Shown piece by piece: positions 43,342-52,884 of a stretch of 64,000 nucleotides of DNA. The stretch covers positions 2,108,001 through 2,172,000 of the forward strand of contig NZ_CP012898.1 in the NCBI RefSeq assembly GCF_001310225.1, in the 5' to 3' direction. Under the pieces are notes generated by a model. It saw only the letters and a program-made list of their open reading frames with translations. It did not search any database and was not told the DNA's origin. This DNA comes from Pseudalgibacter alginicilyticus. GTDB taxonomy: Bacteria; Bacteroidota; Bacteroidia; Flavobacteriales; Flavobacteriaceae. Both the position numbers and the translations under genes were made by a program. Numbering within the stretch: position 1 is the stretch's first letter; each line of letters begins with the position of its first letter.

Positions 43342-43803
43342 ATGCTAACTTGGAAAGAAGTGATAAATTTTTCCGTAAACGGAAACCCAACTCCTAATAA
43401 ACGAATTGAAAAAACAGAAGCCGAATGGAAGTCCTTATTAACTCCAGAGCAGTTCAGAATCACAAGATTAAAAGGCACTGAACAACCTCATAGTGGTGAG
43501 TTATGCACGATTCATGAAGCAGGAAAATACAATTGTGTATGTTGCAAAACCCCTTTATTCGATTCAACTATAAAATTTGAATCTGGTACTGGCTGGCCAA
43601 GTTTTACACAACCTATTAGAAAAAATGCTGTTAAATATGAAAAAGATACTGCTTTTGGTATGGTACGTGTTGAAGTGATGTGTAACTCCTGCGATGCACA
43701 TTTAGGACATGTTTTTCCCGATGGACCAGAACCCAGTGGATTACGTTATTGTATAAATTCAGAATCTATGATTTTAGAAAAAGTAGCAACCCATGACAAC
43801 TAA
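43342..43803 (+). CDS. msrB: Peptide-methionine (R)-S-oxide reductase
   Basis: 153 residues, normal length. Two structural-zinc CxxC pairs (CVCCKTP and CNSCDAHLGH), the substrate motif SGTGWPSF and the catalytic Cys in GLRYCINS near the C-terminus. It reduces the R epimer of methionine sulfoxide with thioredoxin. No signal peptide, so cytoplasmic. Its end overlaps the msrA start by 11 bases, so the two are translationally coupled. Confidence 0.95.
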   Translation: MLTWKEVINFSVNGNPTPNKRIEKTEAEWKSLLTPEQFRITRLKGTEQPHSGELCTIHEAGKYNCVCCKTPLFDSTIKFESGTGWPSFTQPIRKNAVKYEKDTAFGMVRVEVMCNSCDAHLGHVFPDGPEPSGLRYCINSESMILEKVATHDN

Positions 43804-44332
43804 AAATTTACAATTAGCCACATTAGGTGGAGGCTGTTTCTGGTGTACAGAAGCAGTTTTTGAACAAGTTAAAGGAGTAGAAAAAGTAGTTTCTGGATAT
43901 TCTGGAGGTACTGTACCTGGACACCCAACCTATAAGGAAATTTGTTCTGGATTAACAGGACATGCTGAAGTGGTACAAATAACATATGATGCAAACATCA
44001 TTTCATATGAAGATATATTAATTATTTTCATGACCACACATAACCCTACAACTTTAAACAGACAAGGTGCTGACATAGGAACACAATACCGATCTGTTAT
44101 TTTTTACCATAATAGCTATCAAAATAAAATTGCTAAAAAAGTAATTAAAGAGGTTGCCCCCTATTACGAAAACCCCATTGTCACCGAAATAACAGCTTTG
44201 GATATTTTTTATAATGCAGAAGATTATCATCAAGGGTATTACAACAACAATCAAAATCAAGGTTATTGCAATGCTGTAATTACTCCTAAATTAGCAAAGT
44301 TTCGTAAAATGCATGCTGATAGATTAAAGTAG
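43793..44332 (+). CDS. msrA: Peptide-methionine (S)-S-oxide reductase
   Basis: 179 residues, full-length MsrA: catalytic GGGCFWCTEAVF, GYSGGTVPGHPTYKEIC, TTHNPTTLNRQGADIGTQYRS and AEDYHQGYY. The resolving Cys is in NQGYCNAVI. It reduces S-methionine sulfoxide. It overlaps msrB by 11 bases. A second, reduced MsrA homologue lies at 46683. Confidence 0.96.
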   Translation: MTTKNLQLATLGGGCFWCTEAVFEQVKGVEKVVSGYSGGTVPGHPTYKEICSGLTGHAEVVQITYDANIISYEDILIIFMTTHNPTTLNRQGADIGTQYRSVIFYHNSYQNKIAKKVIKEVAPYYENPIVTEITALDIFYNAEDYHQGYYNNNQNQGYCNAVITPKLAKFRKMHADRLK

Positions 44333-44834
44333 TTTTATTTATTCTGCATTTTTAAAATGATTAGGTCAATTTGAGTGAATTAAACTTATTCTTGTGAGTA
44401 AAAATCACACCCAGTTCTCAGTACCGGTTTCTGTTAATACTATTCGAACTGAGAAGTTGTTTAATAAAACTCCATATGGCAAATGATAAAGAAACATAAA
44501 GGGGTTACCTGACAAAAAAATGGTTGAAGCCTAAACAATAATAATGTATTGCTTTTAGTTATTCAAACGGTGAAGGTCATTATGAAAACACATATAAAAA
44601 TATTAGAAACCAAAAACCTTATTAGCGACGCATCCCTTTTGGTCATGATACTGGAAACAACAAAAATTCTATTTCTAATAAAATTACTAAACAGGCGTTA
44701 CACCTTGATTTTTCTTTATTGATAAACATGATTTTGTAGTACATTCAGATTTTCATTTAAATCTAAATACCACGATCAATTTTCTAAAACCAATGTAATT
44801 AATGCACGATAACAGATTCAAAAAAACTCATAAA
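44333..44834 (+). other. 500-base gap with a possible decayed coding remnant
   Basis: No intact gene. Between about 44546 and 44731 one plus-strand frame reads SYSNGEGHYENTYKNIRNQK, then a stop, then RRIPFGHDTGNNKNSISNKI before another stop; the composition looks more protein-like than the surrounding sequence. It may be a decayed gene. No terminator or perfect promoter is seen. Confidence 0.25.
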
Positions 44835-45107
44835 ATGGAACTCATACACGATAAAGTTAATTGTCGATTCACTCTAAAAATAAACGATCAAATAGCTAAA
44901 GTTGATTATGTACTAAAAGAAAACACTATGCTTCTCACCTATGCCCAAGTACCCAAAAGTTTAAGCGGACAAGGTTATGGAAAAGTTTTAGTTGAAAAAA
45001 CATTTGAAAAACTAACCTCAGAAGGCTACAAAGCCGTGGCAATATGTGGATTTGTTAAAACTATAGCCAAAAGAAGTGATAAATGGAAAAATATAATTCA
45101 ACACTAA
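44835..45107 (+). CDS. GNAT-fold acetyltransferase-like protein (YjdJ/Gtt1-type)
   Basis: 90 residues from ATG 44835; the frame is open from ATG 44802 but the family begins near MELIHDKVNCRF. It has the short GNAT core: VDYVLKENTMLLTYAQVP, the acetyl-CoA loop SGQGYGKVLVEKTFEKL, and GFVKTIAKRS with the family's C-terminal basic end. Small one-domain GNATs of this type are conserved but poorly characterised. selO starts 19 bases downstream. Confidence 0.8.
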   Translation: MELIHDKVNCRFTLKINDQIAKVDYVLKENTMLLTYAQVPKSLSGQGYGKVLVEKTFEKLTSEGYKAVAICGFVKTIAKRSDKWKNIIQH

Positions 45108-45126
45108 AATTTAGAAAAGGTTAAAA

Positions 45127-46683
45127 ATGAAACTCAATATAAAAAATACATTTACTAAAACATTACCTGCAGATCCCATTTTAAAAAATAACATTAGACA
45201 AGTTGATAAAGCTTGTTTTTCATTTGTAACGCCTAAAAAAACGTCAAATCCTAAATTACTTCATACATCACCTGAAATGATCGAAAACATAGGTTTAACT
45301 CAAACAGACAGTAAAAGTGATGAGTTTTTAAAAATATTTACAGGCAACACCGTTTTAAAAAACACAACACCTTATGCCATGTGTTACGGCGGACATCAAT
45401 TTGGTAATTGGGCCGGACAATTGGGAGACGGTAGAGCCATTAACCTTTTTGAAGTAAAGCACAACAACAAGCAATGGGTTTTACAATTAAAAGGCGCAGG
45501 TGAAACTCCTTACTCGCGATCGGCCGACGGATTAGCAGTGTTGCGATCTTCCATTCGCGAATACTTATGCAGTGAAGCAATGTTTCATCTAGGAGTGCCA
45601 ACTACACGTGCGCTATCTTTAGCGTTATCGGGAGACCAAGTTCTTCGAGATATAATGTACAATGGTAACCCCGAATACGAAAAGGGAGCTATCGTTACAC
45701 GTGTATCACCAAGTTTTTTACGCTTTGGAAGCTATCAAATTTTTGCTGCAAAACAAGACAATAGCACGCTAAAAACTTTAGTAGATTTCACAATAAAAGA
45801 ACATTTTCCTGATTTAGGAACACCGTCAAAAAAGACCTATCTCAAATTTTTTAAAACCGTTTCTGAGCGTACTTTGGATATGATCATACACTGGCAACGT
45901 GTAGGGTTTGTACATGGCGTCATGAATACCGATAACATGTCTATTTTAGGCTTAACTATAGATTACGGACCTTATGGTTGGCTTGAAGGTTTTGATTTTG
46001 GCTGGACACCAAACACAACAGACAGGCAACACAAACGTTACCGTTTTGGCAATCAGCCCAATGTTGGGCTTTGGAATTTAATTCAATTAGCAAATGCTAT
46101 TTACCCTTTAATTGAAGACGCACCTGCCTTAGAACAAATTTTAGAAGATTACAAGACCAACTTTGACATCAAATCTCTAAAAATGATGCGTTCTAAATTA
46201 GGATTACAAACCGAAAATGAACAAGATAAATTATTAATTCAAAACTTAGAAGATAGCTTACATTTAACTGAAACCGACATGACAATTTTCTTTAGAAATT
46301 TAAGCAATTTTGAAAAAGAAAATCCTTCTGATGGATTAAAAATAGTTAATGAAGCTTTTTATACTGAAACCTCAAAAGATATTAAAGAAAAGTGGAGTAC
46401 TTGGTTTAAATCGTATTCAGAGAGACTTGATCAAGAAACACTTTGCAATGAGCTTAGAAAAGAAAAAATGAATCTGGTAAACCCTAAGTATGTACTTCGA
46501 AATTATATGTCTCAATTAGCTATTGATGCGGCTAACGAAGGAAACTACCAGCTAATTGACGACCTATTCCAACTACTAAAGCAACCATACCATGAGCAAG
46601 CTAAGCATCAAAAATGGTTTGCAAAACGTCCTGAATGGGCAAGAAATAAGGTTGGCTGCTCTATGCTTTCATGTAGCTCATAA
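45127..46683 (+). CDS. selO: SelO (YdiU) protein adenylyltransferase
   Basis: 518 residues, a pseudokinase-fold AMP-transferase. Signature segments CYGGHQFGNWAGQLGDGRAI, LKGAGETPYSRSADGLAVLRSS, the ATP-pocket HGVMNTDNMSILGLTIDYGP and the C-terminal GCSMLSCSS, whose Cys occupies the place of selenocysteine in animal SelO. SelO AMPylates redox proteins such as glutaredoxin in oxidative stress. The stop overlaps the next ATG (TAATG), coupling it to an MsrA homologue. Confidence 0.95.
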   Translation: MKLNIKNTFTKTLPADPILKNNIRQVDKACFSFVTPKKTSNPKLLHTSPEMIENIGLTQTDSKSDEFLKIFTGNTVLKNTTPYAMCYGGHQFGNWAGQLGDGRAINLFEVKHNNKQWVLQLKGAGETPYSRSADGLAVLRSSIREYLCSEAMFHLGVPTTRALSLALSGDQVLRDIMYNGNPEYEKGAIVTRVSPSFLRFGSYQIFAAKQDNSTLKTLVDFTIKEHFPDLGTPSKKTYLKFFKTVSERTLDMIIHWQRVGFVHGVMNTDNMSILGLTIDYGPYGWLEGFDFGWTPNTTDRQHKRYRFGNQPNVGLWNLIQLANAIYPLIEDAPALEQILEDYKTNFDIKSLKMMRSKLGLQTENEQDKLLIQNLEDSLHLTETDMTIFFRNLSNFEKENPSDGLKIVNEAFYTETSKDIKEKWSTWFKSYSERLDQETLCNELRKEKMNLVNPKYVLRNYMSQLAIDAANEGNYQLIDDLFQLLKQPYHEQAKHQKWFAKRPEWARNKVGCSMLSCSS

Positions 46684-47114
46684 TGAAGAAATTGCAAAAA
46701 ATAGGATTTGGTGGTGGTTGCCATTGGTGTACAGAAGCTATTTTTCTGTCGTTAATAGGCATTGAAAAAGTCAAACAAGGATACATTGCATCTGTAGGGA
46801 AAAACGATTCTTTTTCTGAAGCAGTTATTATTCATTTTAACCCAAAATATATTTCACTAAAAACCTTAATTGAAGTTCATTTACTTACCCACAAAAGCAC
46901 TACAAAACATAGCATGCGTCACAAATACCGGTCAGCTATTTATACCTTTTATAAAAATCAAAACACCCTAACTAATTCAATAATTTCTGGTTTACAAAAA
47001 GACTTTCAAAATCAAATAATCACAGAAATATTTACGTTTAACGAATTTAAAGCTTCCAGACAACAAATTACTATTACAAAAACCCAGAAAAACCTTTTTG
47101 CAAGAATTTTATAA
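46683..47114 (+). CDS. Reduced MsrA homologue coupled to SelO
   Basis: 143 residues, shorter than MsrA (about 170). The nucleophile motif is kept but altered, GGGCHWCTEAIF instead of GCFWC; the domain core SEAVIIHFNPKYISLKTLIE and KYRSAIYTF can be followed. The NRQGxDxGxQY loop is reduced to KHSMRHKYRS, and the C-terminal YHQxY and resolving-Cys segments are missing. It could reduce with changed specificity or be a non-catalytic paralogue. The ATG overlaps the selO stop by one base. Confidence 0.78.
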   Translation: MKKLQKIGFGGGCHWCTEAIFLSLIGIEKVKQGYIASVGKNDSFSEAVIIHFNPKYISLKTLIEVHLLTHKSTTKHSMRHKYRSAIYTFYKNQNTLTNSIISGLQKDFQNQIITEIFTFNEFKASRQQITITKTQKNLFARIL

Positions 47115-47186
47115 ACCCTAAATTAGAGTTTTTACTAAAACATTTCTCAACATATACAAATCAACAAAAATTAAATCATTTAAAAG

Positions 47187-48407
47187 ATGGAAAGCACTCA
47201 ACTAAATATTCACAATGAAAAAGGTCATATCCTACAAGCATATTTAGAGTTACCCGCCAATCAAAAACCGCATTACTTTGCTGTTTTTGCCCATTGTTTT
47301 ACTTGTAATAGTACTTTTTCGGCAGTTAAAAATATTAGCAGAGCTCTTACAAGTCATGGTTTTGGAGTCCTTCGTTTTGATTTTACTGGCTTAGGAAGAA
47401 GTGAAGGTGTTTTTTCTGAAAGCCATTTTTCTGCAAACGTTAATGATTTATTAGCAGTTAACAACTACTTAAAGCAGCATTATAAAGCACCCAGCTTGTT
47501 AGTAGGACATTCATTAGGTGGTGCAGCTGTTATTGTTGCAGCATCTAAATTAGAAAACATAAAAGCCGTAGCAACTATTGGGGCACCTGCATCTGTAAAT
47601 CATGTAACTCACTTATTTTCGCATAGCATTGATGAAATAAAGGAAAAAGGTGAAGTTGAAGTAAATATCGGTGGCAGACCCTTTAAAATTGACAAAGAAT
47701 TTGTAGCAGATTTTAGCAAAATAGATTTACCTTCTATAACAAAAAATTTACGTAAACCTCTACTAATTATGCATGCCCCTTTTGACAATATAGTTGCTAT
47801 TACAAATGCTGAAAAATTGTATCATTATGCTCATCATCCTAAAAGTTTTATCAGTTTAGATGATGCTAACCATTTGTTGTCAAATTCTAAAGACAGCTTG
47901 TATGTTGGAAATATGATTGGAACATGGGTACAACGTTATTTTAATAAAAATGACAACAAAATTCTTGATATTAATGGGGAACAATTGGTAGCACATCTAA
48001 ATTTATTAGAAGACAATTTTACAACAACTATCCAAACAAAAAAACACGACTTTATTGCCGACGAACCGGAAAATGTTGGTGGTGATGATTTTGGTCCTTC
48101 GCCCTATGATTTTTTAAGTGCTGGCCTTGCTGCCTGCACAGTAATGACCTTGAAACTTTATGCACAACGAAAAAAATGGGACTTACAAGAAGTTTTTGCA
48201 TATATCACTTACTCTAAAAAACATAGCGAAGATTTAATATTAAATGAAAGCAACCCAACACAAATTGACCATTTACAAAAAAGATTAAAGTTTGTTGGTA
48301 ATTTAGACAAAAAACAACAAGCTCGATTAATAGAAATAGCATCAAAATGTCCAGTACACAAAACGCTAACAACTAAAACTATTATAGAAACGGAACTAAT
48401 AGATTAA
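47187..48407 (+). CDS. Alpha/beta hydrolase fused to an OsmC-like peroxidase domain
   Basis: 406 residues. Residues ~1-255 are an alpha/beta hydrolase: [19 protein letters not shown], nucleophile GHSLGGAA, the acid and the His in DDANHLL. Residues ~265-406 are an OsmC/Ohr domain with both peroxidatic Cys contexts, [14 protein letters not shown] and [10 protein letters not shown]. OsmC reduces organic hydroperoxides. The fusion is known in Bacteroidota and proteobacteria; why an esterase is attached is unclear. It fits the oxidative-damage cluster around it. Confidence 0.92.
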   Translation: MESTQLNIHNEKGHILQAYLELPANQKPHYFAVFAHCFTCNSTFSAVKNISRALTSHGFGVLRFDFTGLGRSEGVFSESHFSANVNDLLAVNNYLKQHYKAPSLLVGHSLGGAAVIVAASKLENIKAVATIGAPASVNHVTHLFSHSIDEIKEKGEVEVNIGGRPFKIDKEFVADFSKIDLPSITKNLRKPLLIMHAPFDNIVAITNAEKLYHYAHHPKSFISLDDANHLLSNSKDSLYVGNMIGTWVQRYFNKNDNKILDINGEQLVAHLNLLEDNFTTTIQTKKHDFIADEPENVGGDDFGPSPYDFLSAGLAACTVMTLKLYAQRKKWDLQEVFAYITYSKKHSEDLILNESNPTQIDHLQKRLKFVGNLDKKQQARLIEIASKCPVHKTLTTKTIIETELID

Positions 48408-48411
48408 ACAA

Positions 48412-49362
48412 ATGACTCAAATTGGACTTGGATTAGCAGCCTTAGGCAGACCCGAATACATAAATATAAGAGAAAGCAACCCGATGGATAAATCTGAAAA
48501 AGCATTTAAAAAAAATACGTTTTCTGTTTTAGATGAGGCTTATAAATTAGGCATTAGGTATTTTGATACTGCTCCATCTTATGGTAAAGGCGAAGCTTTT
48601 TTACAAGAATGGCATGCCACAAGAAATTACAATGATGTTATTTTAGGAACTAAATGGGGCTATACCTATGTAGCCAATTGGCAATTAGGTTATAATGGCA
48701 AACATGAGATTAAAGAACATTCCATAGAAAAACTATTAGAACAATGGCGTGTATCAAAAAAAATGCTTCCAAAGCTAACATACTACCAAGTACATTCTGC
48801 TACATTTGAAAGTGGTATTTTAAAAAATCAAGATGTTTTGAATGAGCTATTAAACATTAAAAAGGACACAGGCTTGAAAATTGGAATTACTACAAGTGGT
48901 CCAAATCAAAAAGAAGTGATTGAATCAGCTTTAAATATTCAAATGCAAGGAAAAACATTATTTGATAGTTTTCAAGTAACCTATAATATTTTTGAGCAAT
49001 CAGCTTATTCTATTTTGAACAAACTAATAACAGCTAAAAAAACAGTTATTGTTAAAGAAGCTTTAGCAAACGGACGTATTTTTAAAAACAAGTTATTCCC
49101 ACAATATCAAGAGTCTTACAAAATCCTAAACGGATTATCAACCAAATATAATGTTGGCACAGATGCAATTGCACTTCGATTTGTAATTGACAATTTACAG
49201 CCTACTTTTCTGTTAAGTGGAGCATCTAATAGTATGCAACTTCAACAAAATTTAAGCGCCTTTAGTTTTAATTTAACAGAAGAAGAATTAAATTTGCTCA
49301 AAACACTGCAAGTTTCTTCGGAAACCTATTGGTCTGAACGCAATACTTTGGCCTGGAATTGA
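48412..49362 (+). CDS. Aldo/keto reductase
   Basis: 316 residues, a (beta/alpha)8 barrel. Catalytic tetrad segments: YFDTAPSYGKGE (Asp and Tyr), GTKWGY (Lys) and YYQVHSAT (His). The C-terminal LLSGASNSMQLQQNLSAF is the NADP-binding end. The substrate is not predictable; relatives reduce toxic aldehydes. It starts 4 bases after the OsmC fusion stop. The next 221 bases (49363-49583) show no gene or clear terminator. Confidence 0.9.
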   Translation: MTQIGLGLAALGRPEYINIRESNPMDKSEKAFKKNTFSVLDEAYKLGIRYFDTAPSYGKGEAFLQEWHATRNYNDVILGTKWGYTYVANWQLGYNGKHEIKEHSIEKLLEQWRVSKKMLPKLTYYQVHSATFESGILKNQDVLNELLNIKKDTGLKIGITTSGPNQKEVIESALNIQMQGKTLFDSFQVTYNIFEQSAYSILNKLITAKKTVIVKEALANGRIFKNKLFPQYQESYKILNGLSTKYNVGTDAIALRFVIDNLQPTFLLSGASNSMQLQQNLSAFSFNLTEEELNLLKTLQVSSETYWSERNTLAWN

Positions 49363-49583
49363 TTTTTAATCAATTTAAAAACAAGTCATTGCAAGTTCCT
49401 TAATTCTATTAAGAATGCAACAATTGATCTTTTAGATAAAAAATCAAAACTTAAAAAAAAGAGTCTGCAAAGGCTAAAATAGTCCTGTATTCTTTTTAGG
49501 TAGACATTGTTTATAGTAGTAAATTTACAGAAATATTTCTGGGATTAAAATTCAGCCTTAAATAAAGCATATTTATACATAAG

Positions 49584-50453
49584 ATGACTACAGTTAACGA
49601 TTTATTAAACCTATTGGTTTTAGAGCAAATAAGCGAAACAGAATTTAATGGCACGAGCGAAACCATTGGTAATCCCATCGTATTTGGAGGACAAGTTTTG
49701 GCACAGGCCATTCATGCCGCTAGTAAAACCATAACTAATGGTAGGATTTTACACTCTATGCATTCCTATTTTTTAGAACCTGGCGATTTAGAATTACCAA
49801 TTACTTACAGCGTAAGTGTTATAAGAGATGGTGGTAGTTTTTCTGTACGAAGAGTTACAGCTCACCAAAAAGAAACTACTATTTTTATTTTATCGGCGTC
49901 ATTTCACAAAAAAGAAGAAGGCTATAATCATCAAATTGAAATGCCTACTAATTTAAAACAGCCAGAAGCTTTATTAAGTTGGACAGATATTTTGCAACAA
50001 TATGGCGAATTTTTACCTAAAAGCTTAAAAAGTTTTTTTGAAATAGAACGCCCTATCGAGTTTAAACCTGTCTTACTTGGCAATCCGTTAGAAAAAAAAG
50101 ACTTACCGCCTGTTAGCAATGTTTGGTTTAAATTAAAAGGCAATGTATCTGGCTTAGACATGGCTACAAAAAAACAAATTTTAACCTATATCTCAGATTA
50201 TAATATTTTAGTATCAGCACTAAATCCACACGCCAGTAAAGCACATTGGGGAAATACTCAAACTGCAAGTTTAGACCATTCCATGTGGTATTTTAGAGAT
50301 TTTGATTTTGATGATTGGTTACTTTATTCAATGGAATCTCCTAATGCATCCTCTGCTAGAGGATTTGCAAGAGGCCATATTTTTACAAGAGAAGGCAAAT
50401 TAATAGCATCGGTAGCTCAAGAAGGCTTAATGCGACCAAAAAATAAAAAATGA
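49584..50453 (+). CDS. tesB: Acyl-CoA thioesterase II
   Basis: 289 residues, double hotdog fold of the TesB type: FNGTSETIGNPIVFGGQVLAQAI, SMHSYFLEPGD, RDGGSFSVRRVTAHQ in the first half; LDHSMWYFRDFDFDDWLLY and SARGFARGHIFTREGKLIASVAQEGLMR in the second, with the catalytic Asp-Thr/Gln set. It hydrolyses medium- and long-chain acyl-CoA. It overlaps the GDPD gene by 4 bases (ATGA), so a coupled operon begins here and runs to mvaD. Confidence 0.92.
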   Translation: MTTVNDLLNLLVLEQISETEFNGTSETIGNPIVFGGQVLAQAIHAASKTITNGRILHSMHSYFLEPGDLELPITYSVSVIRDGGSFSVRRVTAHQKETTIFILSASFHKKEEGYNHQIEMPTNLKQPEALLSWTDILQQYGEFLPKSLKSFFEIERPIEFKPVLLGNPLEKKDLPPVSNVWFKLKGNVSGLDMATKKQILTYISDYNILVSALNPHASKAHWGNTQTASLDHSMWYFRDFDFDDWLLYSMESPNASSARGFARGHIFTREGKLIASVAQEGLMRPKNKK

Positions 50454-51136
50454 GTGATAAAATTCTTAAAATAGGACATCGGGGTGCCAAAGGACATCTT
50501 GCCGAAAATACTTTAGAATCTATTCAAAAAGCATTAGATTTAGGTGTTGACGGCATAGAAATAGACGTTCATAAATGTGCTTCTGGAGAATTAGTGGTCA
50601 TGCACGATTATACAGTAAATAGATTAACTGATGGCTCTGGTGAAATTTCAAAACTAACCCTAAAAGAACTAAAAAGACTTAAAATAAAAGGACGTTATGA
50701 AATTCCAACATTAGCTCAAGTTTTACTTTTAGTTAAAAATCAATGCTTATTAAACATTGAACTTAAAGGAAAAGATACTGCAAAAGAAGCGTGCAGACTC
50801 CTTGATTTTTATGTAGAAAAAAAGGGATGGGATTACTCAAATTTTATAGTCTCAAGTTTTCAATTAAATTTATTGGAAGCGGTTTATAAAATAAATAAAA
50901 AAATCCCGATTGGAGTTCTTACAGATACTGATTTAGATGACGCTATGGCTTTTGGAAAAACAGTTAAAGCTGCGGCCATACATCCAGATCACACCATGCT
51001 TACCGAAGAAAATGTAAAAAAATTAAAAGAACATTTTAAAGTATACACCTATACCGTTAATAATTTAAAACCTATCATTCGAATTAAATCTTACGAGGTA
51101 AATGGTATGATTTCTGACTACCCTGACCGATTATGA
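50450..51136 (+). CDS. Glycerophosphodiester phosphodiesterase
   Basis: 228 residues, a TIM barrel GDPD of the UgpQ type, cytoplasmic. Motifs: GHRGAKGHLAENTLES, GIEIDVHKCASGELVVMHDYTV with catalytic His and metal ligands, and NIELKGK. It splits glycerophosphodiesters into glycerol-3-phosphate and an alcohol. Overlaps both neighbours by 4 bases. Confidence 0.92.
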   Translation: MSDKILKIGHRGAKGHLAENTLESIQKALDLGVDGIEIDVHKCASGELVVMHDYTVNRLTDGSGEISKLTLKELKRLKIKGRYEIPTLAQVLLLVKNQCLLNIELKGKDTAKEACRLLDFYVEKKGWDYSNFIVSSFQLNLLEAVYKINKKIPIGVLTDTDLDDAMAFGKTVKAAAIHPDHTMLTEENVKKLKEHFKVYTYTVNNLKPIIRIKSYEVNGMISDYPDRL

Positions 51137-52344
51137 CTAAAAAAGATGTTATCATAGTTGGAGGTGGCGCTGCTGGTTTTTTTGCTGCTATAAATATTGC
51201 CGAACAAAATCCTACATTGAAGGTGGCAATTTTAGAACGCGGGAAAGAAGTACTCACCAAAGTAAAAGTTTCTGGAGGTGGACGTTGTAATGTTACCCAT
51301 GCTGAATTTATTCCTCAAGAGTTAACACAGAATTACCCGCGTGGTGAAAAGGAATTATTGGGGCCTTTTCATCAATTTATGACGGGTGACACCATGGAAT
51401 GGTTTGAAAAACGAGGAGTGACATTAAAAATTGAAGATGATGGCAGAATATTTCCTATAACGAATTCTTCTCAAACCATTATTGATTGCTTTTTAAATGA
51501 AGCCAAAAAGCATAACGTTGAAATTTTAATGAATCAGTCGGTAAAATCTATTAAAAACAAAAACGGCTTTTATCAAATAGAAACGCCACATGATTCATTT
51601 TCATCAGAAAAAATAGTAATTGCTACAGGAAGTAATCCAAAAATATGGGGTCTTTTGGAACATTTAGGACATACCGTTTCACAACCCGTACCATCACTTT
51701 TCACTTTCAATATTAAAGATAAGCGCATCAATGACATTCCTGGAGTGGTGGTTCAAAATGTAGAAATAAACGTTTTGAATACCAGCTTATGCAGTGAAGG
51801 CCCTCTACTTATAACTCATTGGGGCATGAGTGCGCCAGCTATTTTAAAACTTTCTGCTTTTGGTGCTTTAAAATTTGCTGCTTGTGATTATAAATTTCAA
51901 ATTGAAATCAATTTTATTAAAAAATCATTTGATGATTGCTTAGATATTTTAAAAAATTTAAAACAAGATTTAGCTAAAAAAACAGTTTTTAAATCCACTC
52001 AATTTAACTTACCCAAACGACTATGGCATAAATTAGTATTGGCTTCCAATATGGATACAGAAACCCGATGGGCAGATTTGAACAAATTTCAATTAGAAAC
52101 ATTGTCAAACCAATTAACAACAGCTGTTTTTAATGTTGATGGCAAAAGTACATTTAAAGAAGAATTTGTGACAGCTGGGGGGATTAATCTTAAAGAAGTT
52201 AATTTTAAAACCTTTGAAAGCAAACTTTTTAACAATCTCTATTTTGCTGGTGAAGTATTAAATATTGATGCCATTACTGGTGGTTTTAATTTTCAAAATG
52301 CTTGGACGGGAGCTTTTATTGTAGCTCAAAATATTGTTAAATAG
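51133..52344 (+). CDS. YhiN/HI0933-type NAD(P)/FAD-dependent oxidoreductase
   Basis: 403 residues: FAD site VGGGAAGFFAAINIAEQNP, KVKVSGGGRCNVTHAE (family signature), and the C-terminal FAGEVLNIDAITGGFNFQNAWTGAFI. A conserved flavoprotein family (YhiN/BaiN-like) whose physiological substrate is mostly unknown; BaiN relatives reduce bile acid enones. ATGA overlap with GDPD; the DUF1697 gene starts at the base after its stop. Confidence 0.9.
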   Translation: MTKKDVIIVGGGAAGFFAAINIAEQNPTLKVAILERGKEVLTKVKVSGGGRCNVTHAEFIPQELTQNYPRGEKELLGPFHQFMTGDTMEWFEKRGVTLKIEDDGRIFPITNSSQTIIDCFLNEAKKHNVEILMNQSVKSIKNKNGFYQIETPHDSFSSEKIVIATGSNPKIWGLLEHLGHTVSQPVPSLFTFNIKDKRINDIPGVVVQNVEINVLNTSLCSEGPLLITHWGMSAPAILKLSAFGALKFAACDYKFQIEINFIKKSFDDCLDILKNLKQDLAKKTVFKSTQFNLPKRLWHKLVLASNMDTETRWADLNKFQLETLSNQLTTAVFNVDGKSTFKEEFVTAGGINLKEVNFKTFESKLFNNLYFAGEVLNIDAITGGFNFQNAWTGAFIVAQNIVK

Positions 52345-52881
52345 ATGAACACATATATCGCATTTTTAAGAGGGATTAATGTTAGTGGACAAAAAAAAAT
52401 CCCAATGGTAAAACTTAGAGAATTGCTAATTAAATCTGGATTTAAAAATGTTCAAACCTATATTCAAAGTGGCAATATAACATTTCAATCTTCAGAAAAA
52501 AACAAAAACAAACTAAAGGATTTAATCCAAAATGAAATCCAAGTTTTTTTTGGATTTGAAGTCCCTGTTTTACTAAAAACTTTAAAAAATATTCAAGATA
52601 TTTTAAATTACTCTCCGTTTTCAGAACCTGAAAAGGAAACTAGTTATTTTACATTATTACATGCTATTCCTAATAAAAAACTAATAGAATCTACGTCAAA
52701 AGAAAACCACCCTAACGAAACATTTTATATTACCAAAACTTGCGTCTATTTTTATTCACCAATGAGTTATGGAAAAGCCAAATGCAACAACAATTTTTTT
52801 GAACGAAAATTAAAAGTGACAGCAACCACAAGAAATTATAAAACCATGACAAAGTTATTATCTTTGTGTGCTGAAAATTAA
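52345..52881 (+). CDS. DUF1697 family protein
   Basis: 178 residues starting MNTYIAFLRGINVSGQKKIPM, followed by LRELLIKSGFKNVQTYIQSGNITF, the DUF1697 signature. A small cytoplasmic alpha/beta family of unknown function with a two-repeat ferredoxin-like fold. Tightly packed in the operon: zero bases from the previous gene, 3 bases to mvaD. Confidence 0.9.
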   Translation: MNTYIAFLRGINVSGQKKIPMVKLRELLIKSGFKNVQTYIQSGNITFQSSEKNKNKLKDLIQNEIQVFFGFEVPVLLKTLKNIQDILNYSPFSEPEKETSYFTLLHAIPNKKLIESTSKENHPNETFYITKTCVYFYSPMSYGKAKCNNNFFERKLKVTATTRNYKTMTKLLSLCAEN

Positions 52882-52884
52882 GAT

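Noticed and set aside
45127-46683. Selenocysteine in SelO
   Set aside because: The C-terminal position is Cys (SCSS) with a normal TAA stop; no in-frame TGA near the end.
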